Assembly: GCA_026954325.1 (NCBI GenBank)
Contig: JAIXKK010000024.1
Span: 1-34,342 of the forward strand
From: Bryobacterales bacterium
Lineage (GTDB): Bacteria; Acidobacteriota; Terriglobia; Bryobacterales; Bryobacteraceae
Length of the DNA: 34,342 nucleotides
Direction: 5' to 3'
Notes under the pieces: model-generated
Database searches by the model: none
Seen by the model: the letters and a program-made list of their open reading frames with translations, nothing else
Told to the model about the DNA's origin: nothing
Part shown: in pieces, positions 1 to 7,213 of the stretch
Layout of the letters: each line of letters opens with the position of its first letter
Position numbering within the stretch: the stretch's first letter is position 1
Translations under genes and position numbers: made by a program

Positions 1-20
1 TGCAGGGAGAGGTAATCAGC

Positions 21-215
21 ATGAAGAACATTGTGAACCTGGTTTGGAAGCTGCGAATCTGGAAGGATACGCGTGGTCAGGACCTTATCGAATACGCGTT
101 GATGGCCGGTTTCGTGGCGGTCGCTGCGGGCGCCATCATGCCCAACATTTCCGCCAGCATCAGCACCATCTTCTCGAAGATCTCTTCGGTGATGACCCAG
201 GCTGCTGCCAGCTAG
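21..215 (+). CDS. flp: Flp family type IVb pilin
   Basis: This 64-residue protein looks like the major subunit of a Flp/Tad pilus, which is processed at the inner membrane and assembled for adhesion. A short basic leader (residues 1-18) is followed by G19-Q20, a plausible prepilin peptidase cleavage point. Glu and Tyr then fall at positions 5 and 6 of the mature chain (E24, Y25), as in Flp pilins, followed by a hydrophobic helix to about residue 42. A GGGAGAGG Shine-Dalgarno lies about 8 bases before the ATG. A hairpin terminator follows at 278-307, so this is probably the last or only gene of its transcript. No other tad genes are inside the window; they could lie upstream of base 1. Confidence 0.88.
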   Translation: MKNIVNLVWKLRIWKDTRGQDLIEYALMAGFVAVAAGAIMPNISASISTIFSKISSVMTQAAAS

Positions 216-277
216 GCCAGGCCGCAACATCGGGAAGGCGCTGCTGCTTCCTAAAATCGCGCAGGCAGCACGAAATC

Positions 278-307
278 GGGCGGGAGGCAACCCCTCTCGC
301 CCTTTTT
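278..307 (+). terminator. Rho-independent terminator after the Flp pilin gene
   Basis: A 10-bp stem (GGGCGGGAGG at 278-287 pairing with CCTCTCGCCC at 293-302, one G-T pair) has a 5-base loop and is followed directly by TTTTT at 303-307. It ends the pilin transcript about 60 bases after the stop codon. The 216-380 interval otherwise shows no gene. Confidence 0.8.
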
Positions 308-380
308 CCATTTTCTCCCTCTATTCTCCCCTTGAACCTTACAACTTCTCTCCATCCTCTGTTATCTTGACGGTAGCGTT

Positions 381-1484
381 ATGGACCAAGGAGCCCAATC
401 TTCCCACCAGATTTCCGGAACCATCTTCGGTCTGCGTCTGTTCGGAGTCCCTGTCCGGTTTCATTTTACCTTCGTCCTCCTGGTCGCCGCCCTCGCCGCC
501 GTCGGCATCCAAGGCCCTTCCGGGGCTGAAGCCGCCATCTACATACTCGCTTTGTTCGCCTCCGTCCTCGTGCACGAACTCGGCCATGCCCTCGTCTCCA
601 AACGCTACGGCATCAAGACCATCGAAATCGTCATGTTCCCCATCGGCGGCGTCGCCAGGCTCGAGCGCAATCCAAAACCCAGGGAAGAACTGTGGATTGC
701 CCTTGCCGGCCCCGCCGTGAACATTGTCATCGCCGCGCTCCTGATCGCCACCGCCGCTTCCCTCAACCGCACCTTTGATTGGGAGAAGGGCTTCTCCCGC
801 GGAGGAGGCGACATGCTCAGCCAGGTCGCCATCGGCAATATCATTCTCGGTGTGTTCAACCTCCTTCCCGCGTTTCCCATGGACGGCGGCCGCGTTCTTC
901 GCGCCATGCTCGCCATGAAGCGCGGCGAAGCCGAAGCCACCGCCATCGCCGCCCGCGCCGGACGCTTCCTGGCTATCCTCATGGGCCTCTACGGGCTCGT
1001 TGCCGGCAACTTCGTTCTTCTCTTCGTCGCCTTCTTTGTCTATCTCGGCGCGGTCCAGGAGACTGCCGCCGTCATGGGCCGCGCCCTCACCCAGGGCGTC
1101 CCCGTGAGTGAAGCCATGATCACCGAGTTCAGAACCCTATCCCACGGCCAGACCATCCGCGACGCCGCGAACCTTCTGCTCGCCACTACTCAACAGGACT
1201 TCCCCGTCGTCCTCGGCGAGCAGGTCCTTGGCCTGCTTGGCCGCAATGGACTCCTTCGCGCCATGGCTCAGGATGGCCCCGAAGCCTACATCTCCGGAGC
1301 CATGCAGCGCGAGTTCCTCTCGGTTTCTCCGCTAATGGACCTTTCCGAGGCAATGCCTCTCCTGACCCGGGCGGGTAACGTGGCCCTCGTCATGGATGAG
1401 GACAAATTGGTTGGCATGTTGACTGGTGAAAATCTGATGGAATTCCTCATGCTCCGCCGCCTCGGCATGGGGCATCGCGGGTGA
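381..1484 (+). CDS. Site-2 protease family (M50) zinc metalloprotease with CBS domains
   Basis: A 367-residue integral membrane protease of the S2P/M50 family, which cuts transmembrane segments of regulatory proteins inside the membrane. The zinc-binding HELGH is at residues 65-69 in a hydrophobic helix. The second family motif, N-L-L-P-A-F-P-M-D-G-G, lies at 160-170 and supplies the third zinc ligand. Several other membrane helices are visible at about 28-43, 105-125 and 193-222. The C-terminal part (about 238-360) matches a pair of CBS-type regulatory domains, which in this subfamily may bind nucleotides. The stop codon overlaps the GTG start of the NADH dehydrogenase gene, so the two are likely translationally coupled. 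The substrate cannot be read from the sequence. Confidence 0.92.
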   Translation: MDQGAQSSHQISGTIFGLRLFGVPVRFHFTFVLLVAALAAVGIQGPSGAEAAIYILALFASVLVHELGHALVSKRYGIKTIEIVMFPIGGVARLERNPKPREELWIALAGPAVNIVIAALLIATAASLNRTFDWEKGFSRGGGDMLSQVAIGNIILGVFNLLPAFPMDGGRVLRAMLAMKRGEAEATAIAARAGRFLAILMGLYGLVAGNFVLLFVAFFVYLGAVQETAAVMGRALTQGVPVSEAMITEFRTLSHGQTIRDAANLLLATTQQDFPVVLGEQVLGLLGRNGLLRAMAQDGPEAYISGAMQREFLSVSPLMDLSEAMPLLTRAGNVALVMDEDKLVGMLTGENLMEFLMLRRLGMGHRG

Positions 1485-2755
1485 ACCGCCCCCGTCATCG
1501 CGTTGTCATCATCGGCGGCGGCTTCGCGGGGCTCTACGCCGCCAAAGCTCTCCGCCGCGCCCCGGTCGATCTGACCGTCGTCGACAAACGCAACTTCCAC
1601 CTCTTTCAGCCCCTTCTCTACCAGGTTGCCACCGGCGGACTCTCCCCCGGCGACATCGCCGCTCCGCTACGTGCCGCCCTTCGCCGCCAGCGCAATACCG
1701 AAGTCGTCCTCGACGAGGTTTCAGATTTAGACGTCGCAAATCGAAAAGTATTGCTCGCCGGTGGCGGAGCCCTCGATTACGACTCACTCATCCTTGCCAC
1801 CGGCGCGCGCCACAGCTATTTCGATCACCCGGAATGGGAGGCAACCGCGCCCGGCCTCAAGACCATCGAGGATGCCACCGAAATCCGCCGCCGCATACTC
1901 TACGCTTTCGAAGCCGCGGAACGCTCCGCTTCCACCGCCGAGCGTCATGAATGGCTCACCTTCGTCATCATCGGGGCGGGCCCCACCGGCGTCGAATTGG
2001 CAGGCGCCATCGGTGAGATCGCCAACAAAACTCTTCGCGAGGAGTTCCGCCGTATCCGTCCCGAGGAGGCGCGCATCCTCCTCCTCGATGCCTCGCCCCG
2101 CGTCCTCCCCGTCTACCCCGAAGACCTCTCCCACAAGGCCGAGCGCTCCCTCATCCGCCTCGGCGTCCGTACCCGGAGCGGTGTCCGGGTCACCGGCATC
2201 GACGGCGCCGGCGTGACCATTCATACCGGCCACTCAGAGGAGCACATCGCCTCGTACACGATTTTCTGGGCAGCCGGTGTTCAGGCATCCTCCATGGGCC
2301 GGATTCTCGCCGGCCACACCTCCGTCCCCCTCGACCGCGCCGGCCGCGTCATCGTCTCCCCGGACCTCACCATCCCCGGACACCCCGAAATCTTTGTCGC
2401 CGGCGACCTCGCCCACATCGAGCACGACGGCAAACCTGTCCCGGGAGTGGCTCCAGCGGCCATGCAGATGGGCCGCCATGCCGCCCGCGCCATCCTTGCC
2501 AGGCTCAATGGCGGCCCCGCCCCCGGACCGTTCCGTTATGTCAACAAGGGAAACCTCGCCGTCATCGGCCGCGCCGCCGCCGTAGCCGATTTCGGAGCCA
2601 TCCACCTCAGCGGCTACCTCGCCTGGCTCGCCTGGCTGTTCATCCACCTGATGTACATCGTCGGCTTCCAGAATCGCGTCCTCGTCTTCATCCAGTGGGG
2701 CTTCCACTACTTCACTTTCCACCGCGGAGCCCGCCTCATCACCGGCCGGAGGTAA
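1481..2755 (+). CDS. ndh: Type II NADH:quinone oxidoreductase-like FAD protein (NDH-2)
   Basis: A 424-residue pyridine nucleotide-disulfide oxidoreductase family protein, best matched to single-subunit NADH dehydrogenases that pass electrons from NADH to quinone without pumping protons. The first Rossmann motif, IIGGGFAG (residues 10-17), binds FAD. A second, IIGAGPTG (163-170), binds NADH. The AAGVQAS stretch near 264 and the FVAGDLAHI stretch (305-313) are typical FAD-contact motifs. The C-terminal 375-410 region is rich in Trp, Leu and Phe and would anchor it to the membrane. It starts with GTG inside a GTGA overlap with the M50 protease stop, indicating one operon. Its 3' end overlaps the convergent ceramidase-like gene by 17 bases. 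Confidence 0.9.
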   Translation: MNRPRHRVVIIGGGFAGLYAAKALRRAPVDLTVVDKRNFHLFQPLLYQVATGGLSPGDIAAPLRAALRRQRNTEVVLDEVSDLDVANRKVLLAGGGALDYDSLILATGARHSYFDHPEWEATAPGLKTIEDATEIRRRILYAFEAAERSASTAERHEWLTFVIIGAGPTGVELAGAIGEIANKTLREEFRRIRPEEARILLLDASPRVLPVYPEDLSHKAERSLIRLGVRTRSGVRVTGIDGAGVTIHTGHSEEHIASYTIFWAAGVQASSMGRILAGHTSVPLDRAGRVIVSPDLTIPGHPEIFVAGDLAHIEHDGKPVPGVAPAAMQMGRHAARAILARLNGGPAPGPFRYVNKGNLAVIGRAAAVADFGAIHLSGYLAWLAWLFIHLMYIVGFQNRVLVFIQWGFHYFTFHRGARLITGRR

Positions 2756-3527
2756 ACTCCAGTCCCCCTCCGCCCTCCCCCAGCGGCGACCGCCTCCCCA
2801 CCATCCGGAACACCGCCCACAACGCCCCCGCCGCCGCCACATGCTTCAAGCTGTGTCCGCTGATCATTTCCCCGCTCCTCGAATAAATCTCCGCATCCAG
2901 CCATTCAAACACCTTCGCTCCCCCATACAGACCCGCCATCCGCCACATGCCGCCGCCTTCCGTGTATCTCGACGGGAACATCCACAGGATCAGCGGTAAA
3001 GCAGCCATCGGGTGGAACTGCACCAGCGCATAGAAGCGCAGGTCCCCCACTCCCGTCAACTCTCCGCGCCGCCACACCTCCACGCTCAGCATCCCCAACA
3101 CCAGAAAAGGAGCCAGCAGCGCCACTCCGGCGCGCGTGTGGATCCGCTCCGCAATCACCGCCGAAAGCACGCCCATGAACGCGAGCGTCATCGGCAACCG
3201 GTCCCAGAACAGCGTTTGGTTGTCCGGCATGGCATGGTAGTAGCCGCTTCCACAACCGATGAGCAGGCTGCCCAGTGCCGTTATCAGCCATGGCCACCGG
3301 TGCGCATCGCTCTCCCATCGCGCCCGCCTCCAGGCCCGCAAGCCGTAAACCCCCACGCCGCAGAACAGCAGGTTAGTGGTCACGTTCCAGAAATTGGGAA
3401 TCCCGAAGAAGGCGCGCTGGTCAGCAAAGCGGTGATAAGCAGGATCCTGAACGATGGGCGCTGACGCCAGGGCGAACACAATCGCCGCCGCGGCCACGCC
3501 GGCCAACACGCCGAGCCGCCACCGCAT
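2739..3527 (-). CDS. Ceramidase-like (CREST superfamily) membrane hydrolase
   Basis: A 262-residue multi-pass membrane protein with about seven hydrophobic helices. It carries the CREST/alkaline ceramidase signature: G-S-G-Y-Y-H around residues 93-98 (Ser94, His98), W-D-R-L-P with Asp109, and S-G-H-S-L-K-H at 223-229 (His225, His229). In characterised members these Ser, Asp and three His residues form a zinc-dependent amidase site. The bacterial substrate could be a ceramide-like or other lipid amide, but that is not shown here. It is the last gene of a tight four-gene minus-strand run headed by proline dehydrogenase, starting 11 bases after the preceding stop. The poorly conserved C-terminal tail overlaps the convergent NDH-2 gene. 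Confidence 0.8.
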   Translation of the reverse strand: MRWRLGVLAGVAAAAIVFALASAPIVQDPAYHRFADQRAFFGIPNFWNVTTNLLFCGVGVYGLRAWRRARWESDAHRWPWLITALGSLLIGCGSGYYHAMPDNQTLFWDRLPMTLAFMGVLSAVIAERIHTRAGVALLAPFLVLGMLSVEVWRRGELTGVGDLRFYALVQFHPMAALPLILWMFPSRYTEGGGMWRMAGLYGGAKVFEWLDAEIYSRSGEMISGHSLKHVAAAGALWAVFRMVGRRSPLGEGGGGLEFTSGR

Positions 3528-3538
3528 GGAACCGCCTC

Positions 3539-3874
3539 CTATCGCACGCCCGCGGCCGGACGGAAATGCAGGTCTACCGTATACACCAGTAAATCCACAC
3601 GCACGAAATACCGGGCCTCGATGAAAACTCCCCCCTCCGATTTCGTCACCCGGATGTGGTCCACCGGCACCGGAAGTCCAAGCCGCGATGCCTGGTCCGC
3701 CACGGCAGCCGTATAAACCGCCGGATCCTGCCCCTTCCGGCTTACATCAAAGGCCACTTGCTCGATGTATTGCTGGAGCCGCCAGTTCTGGAGATACGGC
3801 CGGAACAACAGCCCGCAAAAACCCGCCAGCGCAAGCAGTACGGCAATGCCGGCCGCCAGTCGCCACCGCGCCAC
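3539..3874 (-). CDS. Small membrane-anchored protein, DUF4845-like
   Basis: A predicted 111-residue protein with one N-terminal transmembrane helix (roughly residues 6-23) and an extracytoplasmic alpha/beta domain ending in a Tyr/Val/Asp-rich strand pattern that resembles the DUF4845 group; that match is by eye only. The open frame continues upstream to 4105, but that part is antisense-like and would overlap the previous gene by over 200 bases. The GTG at 3874 lies 14 bases after the previous stop and directly follows a GAGGA, which is closer than ideal, so the start is uncertain. Position in the proline dehydrogenase-ceramidase operon is the only functional clue. Confidence 0.6.
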   Translation of the reverse strand: MARWRLAAGIAVLLALAGFCGLLFRPYLQNWRLQQYIEQVAFDVSRKGQDPAVYTAAVADQASRLGLPVPVDHIRVTKSEGGVFIEARYFVRVDLLVYTVDLHFRPAAGVR

Positions 3875-3888
3875 TCCTCGTTCGTCCC

Positions 3889-4326
3889 CTACCGCCTGTG
3901 GGTATCGAGCAACTCCAACTCTGTCCAAATGTCCTGATGCTCCGCCCAATCGTTTGGTTCTTTCCCCGTGAGATGCAGTTCCGGAACCTTCAGTGTCCCA
4001 TGCCCGTAGGGGCAGATGTACTCCGTGTGCGGACGCCCCGTCAGCAGGCGGCTCCACGATCCCCGCGCAATGGGCATCCGCAGCCGGCGCAGGCATGTCC
4101 GGCACCGGTATTTCTGGTCGAGCACCGCCAGGTACACCAACCCTGCCGCCGCCAGCCAGAACCCGTACACCAGCGCCGTGTACCAGAGATCATGCCCCAT
4201 CTGCTCCAAATGCTCATACAGGAATGGCTGCGGCGCCGGCAGCACCATCCGGAACACCGGCCACACGGCGGACAACAACGCCGCAATTGCGATCAGTTTC
4301 GCGGCGAAGTAGCCCCAATATTTCAT
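3889..4326 (-). CDS. Two-helix membrane protein with a cytoplasmic zinc ribbon
   Basis: A 145-residue protein of unknown function. Two hydrophobic helices (about residues 7-29 and 48-69) form a hairpin. They are followed by a soluble tail with a possible metal knuckle: C75-x2-C78, then C105-x3-H109 in the sequence I-C-P-Y-G-H-G. This looks like a zinc ribbon or rubredoxin-like site. It starts 13 bases after the proline dehydrogenase stop and ends 14 bases before the likely start of the next gene, so it is part of the same operon. I do not recognise a named family. A similar spacing of Cys residues is seen in acidobacterial hypothetical proteins, but I cannot confirm homology without a search. 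Confidence 0.75.
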   Translation of the reverse strand: MKYWGYFAAKLIAIAALLSAVWPVFRMVLPAPQPFLYEHLEQMGHDLWYTALVYGFWLAAAGLVYLAVLDQKYRCRTCLRRLRMPIARGSWSRLLTGRPHTEYICPYGHGTLKVPELHLTGKEPNDWAEHQDIWTELELLDTHRR

Positions 4327-4339
4327 TCCGCTCGCCTCC

Positions 4340-5251
4340 TTATGCTCTCATCAGGTTCCGCACCACAAACCAGACATTCGCCGGTCTCTCCGCAAGCCGG
4401 CGCATAAAGTAGGGGTACCAGGCGTCTCCATACGGTACGTACAATCTAAGACGGTAGCCGCCCGCCGCAAGTTCCTTCTGAAGATCCCGCCGGATGCCGT
4501 ACAGCATCTGTATCTCGAATGCCCCGGCCTCCAACCTCCGCTCCCTCGCCTCTCGAAGCGCTTCCCGCACCATCCTTTCGTCGTGGCTCGCTATCGCCGG
4601 ATACACTCCATCCGTCATCAGCTTCCTCATCAGGCGCAGGTAGTTGGCATCCACTTCGTCTTTGCTTTGAAACGCCACCCCCGCCGGCTCGCGGTAAGCC
4701 CCCTTGCACAACCGCACCGGTATCCCTTCCTTGCACAACTGCTCGATATCGGCCTCGCTGCGATACAGGTACGCCTGGATTACCGCGCGCACGTTTCCTG
4801 TCTCCGCATGAACCGTGCGCACAACCGCCAGTGTCCGGTCCACGTAAGCGCTCGATTCCATATCGATCTCGATCCGTGTCCCCAACTCCCTGGCGCGCGC
4901 GGCCAGTTGTCTCACGTTTTCCCGCGCGTGATGTTCGGAGATATCCAACCCCATCTGCGTCAGTTTCACCGAAACCGTACTCCCTATCTGGCTATCGGCA
5001 ATTCCCTCCAACGCCTTCAGATACGCATCACGGCTGGCACGGGCTTCTTCAATCGAAGTGACGTTCTCTCCCAAGTGGTCAAGAGTCGCCAGTATCCCTT
5101 CCTTCCGCAATCTCTCGCACACCCCAAGCGCTTGCGTCAGCGTGCGCCCGGCAACAAATCGTGATGTGAATCTCGCGGCGGAGGGAGAATTTTGCATCCA
5201 GTCCCGCAGCCAGTTCTGCCGGGACAAGGTCAAAAGCATGGTTCGCAACAT
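4340..5251 (-). CDS. Proline dehydrogenase family protein (FAD TIM barrel)
   Basis: A 303-residue monofunctional PRODH-type flavoenzyme, which oxidises L-proline to 1-pyrroline-5-carboxylate and passes electrons to quinone at the membrane. Family motifs include S-V-K-L-T-Q-M-G (94-101), I-D-M-E-S (129-133), V-R-L-C-K-G-A-Y (179-186), E-I-Q-M-L-Y-G-I-R (246-254) and Y-V-P-Y-G (271-275) followed by Y-P-Y-F-M-R-R-L-A-E-R-P (279-290). The last one contains the Arg pair that holds the proline carboxylate. Length fits the short bacterial PRODHs. It heads a four-gene minus-strand operon. No P5C dehydrogenase is adjacent. With the 4-hydroxyproline epimerase near 12 kb it could also act on a hydroxyproline, but proline is the safer substrate. 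Confidence 0.9.
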   Translation of the reverse strand: MLRTMLLTLSRQNWLRDWMQNSPSAARFTSRFVAGRTLTQALGVCERLRKEGILATLDHLGENVTSIEEARASRDAYLKALEGIADSQIGSTVSVKLTQMGLDISEHHARENVRQLAARARELGTRIEIDMESSAYVDRTLAVVRTVHAETGNVRAVIQAYLYRSEADIEQLCKEGIPVRLCKGAYREPAGVAFQSKDEVDANYLRLMRKLMTDGVYPAIASHDERMVREALREARERRLEAGAFEIQMLYGIRRDLQKELAAGGYRLRLYVPYGDAWYPYFMRRLAERPANVWFVVRNLMRA

Positions 5252-5340
5252 AGCCGGAGTCTCTGGTAGGAGCCCACTTTCATGGTAGGCCTGATTTTGT
5301 ACGATGTCAGCAGGTATCCTGGGACGAAGACGCCACGCCC

Positions 5341-6069
5341 ATGAAACGATTCGCCATCACAATCCCCCTGATCTTGCTTGCCTTCCTGCTTGCCTTCCTG
5401 CTTGCCGGCGCCCGTGCCGCGCCCGCGCCCGCTTTCCGCGACCTGTTTAACGGAAGGGACCTCCGCGGCTGGATCAACGTCAATACCAGCCCGGACACCT
5501 GGAAGGTCAAAGATGGCCTCCTCGTCTGTTCCGGCCACCCCATCGGCGTCATGCGCAGCGAAAAGCAATACGAAAACTTCATCCTCCATATTGAATGGAT
5601 GCACATGGAGCCCGGCGGGAACTCCGGAGTTTTCGTTTGGAGCAACGCCCGCCCGAATCCGGAAAGCCGCCTCCCCAACGGCGTCGAGGTCCAGATGCTC
5701 GAACTCGAATGGCCTAACCTCCACAAGAAGGACGGCGTCGCCCCGCCCATCGCCTACGTCCACGGGGAACTGTTCGGCGTTGGCGGCGTCAAAACCATCC
5801 CCGACAACCCGCGCGGCGAACGGAGCAAGTCCATCGAAAACCGCTGCAAAGGGCGCGGAGAGTGGAATACTTATGACGTCGTCGCCATCGACGGAGTCAT
5901 CAAACTCTCCGTAAACGGGAAATTCGTCAACGGCATCAGCCGCTCGTCGCAGAAAAAAGGCTATCTCTGTCTCGAGTCCGAAGGAGCCGAGATTCACTTC
6001 CGCAACATCAGAATCATGGAATTGCCGCCCGGCGTCACCTCCCCGGATCAGGCTGCCCCCGAGTTGTGA
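5341..6069 (+). CDS. Secreted DUF1080 protein (3-keto-disaccharide hydrolase-like)
   Basis: A 242-residue exported protein with a signal peptide (K2-R3, hydrophobic core 6-22, A-x-A cleavage region near 24-27). The mature part is a single DUF1080 concanavalin-like beta-sandwich: [13 protein letters not shown] at the N-terminus, G-N-S-G-V-F-V-W around residues 92-99, and W-N-T-Y-D-V near 178-183. DUF1080 proteins are abundant in Acidobacteriota and Planctomycetes and some members cleave 3-keto-glycosides; enzymatic activity of this one is inferred only from the family. No strong Shine-Dalgarno is visible before the ATG. The following methyltransferase gene overlaps by 4 bases. The signal-peptide core contains a 12-bp tandem repeat. 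Confidence 0.88.
   Translation: MKRFAITIPLILLAFLLAFLLAGARAAPAPAFRDLFNGRDLRGWINVNTSPDTWKVKDGLLVCSGHPIGVMRSEKQYENFILHIEWMHMEPGGNSGVFVWSNARPNPESRLPNGVEVQMLELEWPNLHKKDGVAPPIAYVHGELFGVGGVKTIPDNPRGERSKSIENRCKGRGEWNTYDVVAIDGVIKLSVNGKFVNGISRSSQKKGYLCLESEGAEIHFRNIRIMELPPGVTSPDQAAPEL
5377..5406 (+). repeat. 12-bp tandem repeat inside a signal peptide
   Basis: The unit CTTGCCTTCCTG occurs twice in tandem (5377-5388, 5389-5400) and is followed by a half copy (5401-5406). It encodes Leu-Ala-Phe-Leu repeats in the hydrophobic core of the DUF1080 signal peptide. Slippage would lengthen or shorten the core by four residues without changing frame. Confidence 0.8.
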
Positions 6070-6791
6070 AGCGCCGCCGCCTCACCCGCAACCGCATGGG
6101 CTGGGCTTCGGAACAACTCAGCCCGCTGAGCGAGTTATTCATCAAGTACGCCTCCCGCTGCTGCCGGGATGCGTCCTCTCCCGCCCTTGACCTCGGCGCC
6201 GCCTACGGAACGGCCGCGCTCGCCGCCCTCCACGCTGGTTGTTATGTCATCGCCAATGACCTCGACGCCGCCCACCTCACAGTTCTATCCAGCCGGTTGG
6301 ACGATACCTCCCTCTCGCGGCTCTCCATCCGTCCGGGCCGGTTCCCGCGCCAGATCGCCTTCCACCACTCTAGCCTCGGAGCCGCCCACGCCTCCAACGT
6401 CTTCCATTTCCTTACAGGCAACCAACTCGACTTCGGCCTTCGCGAACTGGCCCGCTGGCTCCGCCCCGGCGCAAACCTCTTCGTTCAGGCCGCCACTCCT
6501 TATCAGCAGCCCTTTGCCGCCTTCCTCCCGGAATACCAGCGCCGCTTGGAAGCAGGCATCAAATGGCCGGGATGGATCCCGAAAATCAGCGCATTCTCCT
6601 CCCATAGGCAATTAAGCCAGATGCCCCGCTCCATCCACCTCCTCGATGCCAACATCCTGTCCGCGGCTGCCCGCCGCGCCGGCTTCGAAATCGAGCGTGT
6701 CTGGCTCTACCGCCGGCCGGACCTGCCCGTCAGCCTCCATCTCGACGGCCGCGAATCCGTCGGCCTTGTCGCGCGCCGCCCTCACTCATAG
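6066..6791 (+). CDS. Class I SAM-dependent methyltransferase-like protein
   Basis: A 241-residue protein with a Rossmann-type SAM-binding start: [10 protein letters not shown] at residues 41-50 (motif I) and the acidic A-N-D-L-D at 63-67 at the end of strand 2. A later stretch, F-H-F-L-T-G-N-Q-L around residue 120, resembles the post-motif region of the small-molecule methyltransferases. The substrate is unknown. It starts at GTG within a GTGA overlap with the DUF1080 stop, implying coupled translation. The 3' end overlaps the convergent permease fragment by about 10 bases. Confidence 0.75.
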   Translation: MKRRRLTRNRMGWASEQLSPLSELFIKYASRCCRDASSPALDLGAAYGTAALAALHAGCYVIANDLDAAHLTVLSSRLDDTSLSRLSIRPGRFPRQIAFHHSSLGAAHASNVFHFLTGNQLDFGLRELARWLRPGANLFVQAATPYQQPFAAFLPEYQRRLEAGIKWPGWIPKISAFSSHRQLSQMPRSIHLLDANILSAAARRAGFEIERVWLYRRPDLPVSLHLDGRESVGLVARRPHS

Positions 6792-7213
6792 TGCAGTGCT
6801 CGCACGGGCTCCCCGCTGATCGCTCGCCGCGCCGGGATCAAACCCGCCGGCAGCAAGATCCCCAACAGCATCATGGAAGCCATCCCGAACGTTGCCGGAT
6901 CCTGGGGAGCCATTCCGAACAACTGCGCCTTCACGAACCGCGATAACACGAAAGCCACCGGCAACCCGATCCCCACACCCGCCGCGCCCAGCCACGCCAT
7001 CTCGCCAAGCAGCAGTTTCAACACATCCGCCCGCCGCGCGCCCAACGCCATCCGGATTCCGATCTCCCGCGTACGCTGCAGCGCCCGGAACGCCATCACC
7101 CCGTACAATCCCACCGCCGCCAGCAGCGTCGCCACGATGCCGAAGAATCCCGCCAGCGCGGCCAGCATCCGCTCCACATAAATCGACTCGCTGATCTGCA
7201 TGTCCATCGTCTT
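6782..7213 (-). pseudogene. C-terminal FtsX domain of an ADOP permease, separated by an amber codon
   Basis: These codons are the direct in-frame continuation of the permease at 7214-9259. They encode the final FtsX-type domain with three membrane helices and the family motif T-R-E-I-G-I-R-M-A-L-G-A, and end in the usual [16 protein letters not shown] tail. A possible restart ATG sits at 7207, six bases after the amber stop, which would give a separate 141-residue polypeptide (6782-7207). There is no convincing ribosome-binding site of its own, though termination-reinitiation is conceivable. Without this domain the permease would lack its last three helices. Confidence 0.8.

Noticed and set aside
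3875..4105. N-terminal extension of the DUF4845-like protein (open to 4105)
   Set aside because: It overlaps the zinc-ribbon gene in another frame and has no hydrophobic or domain character.
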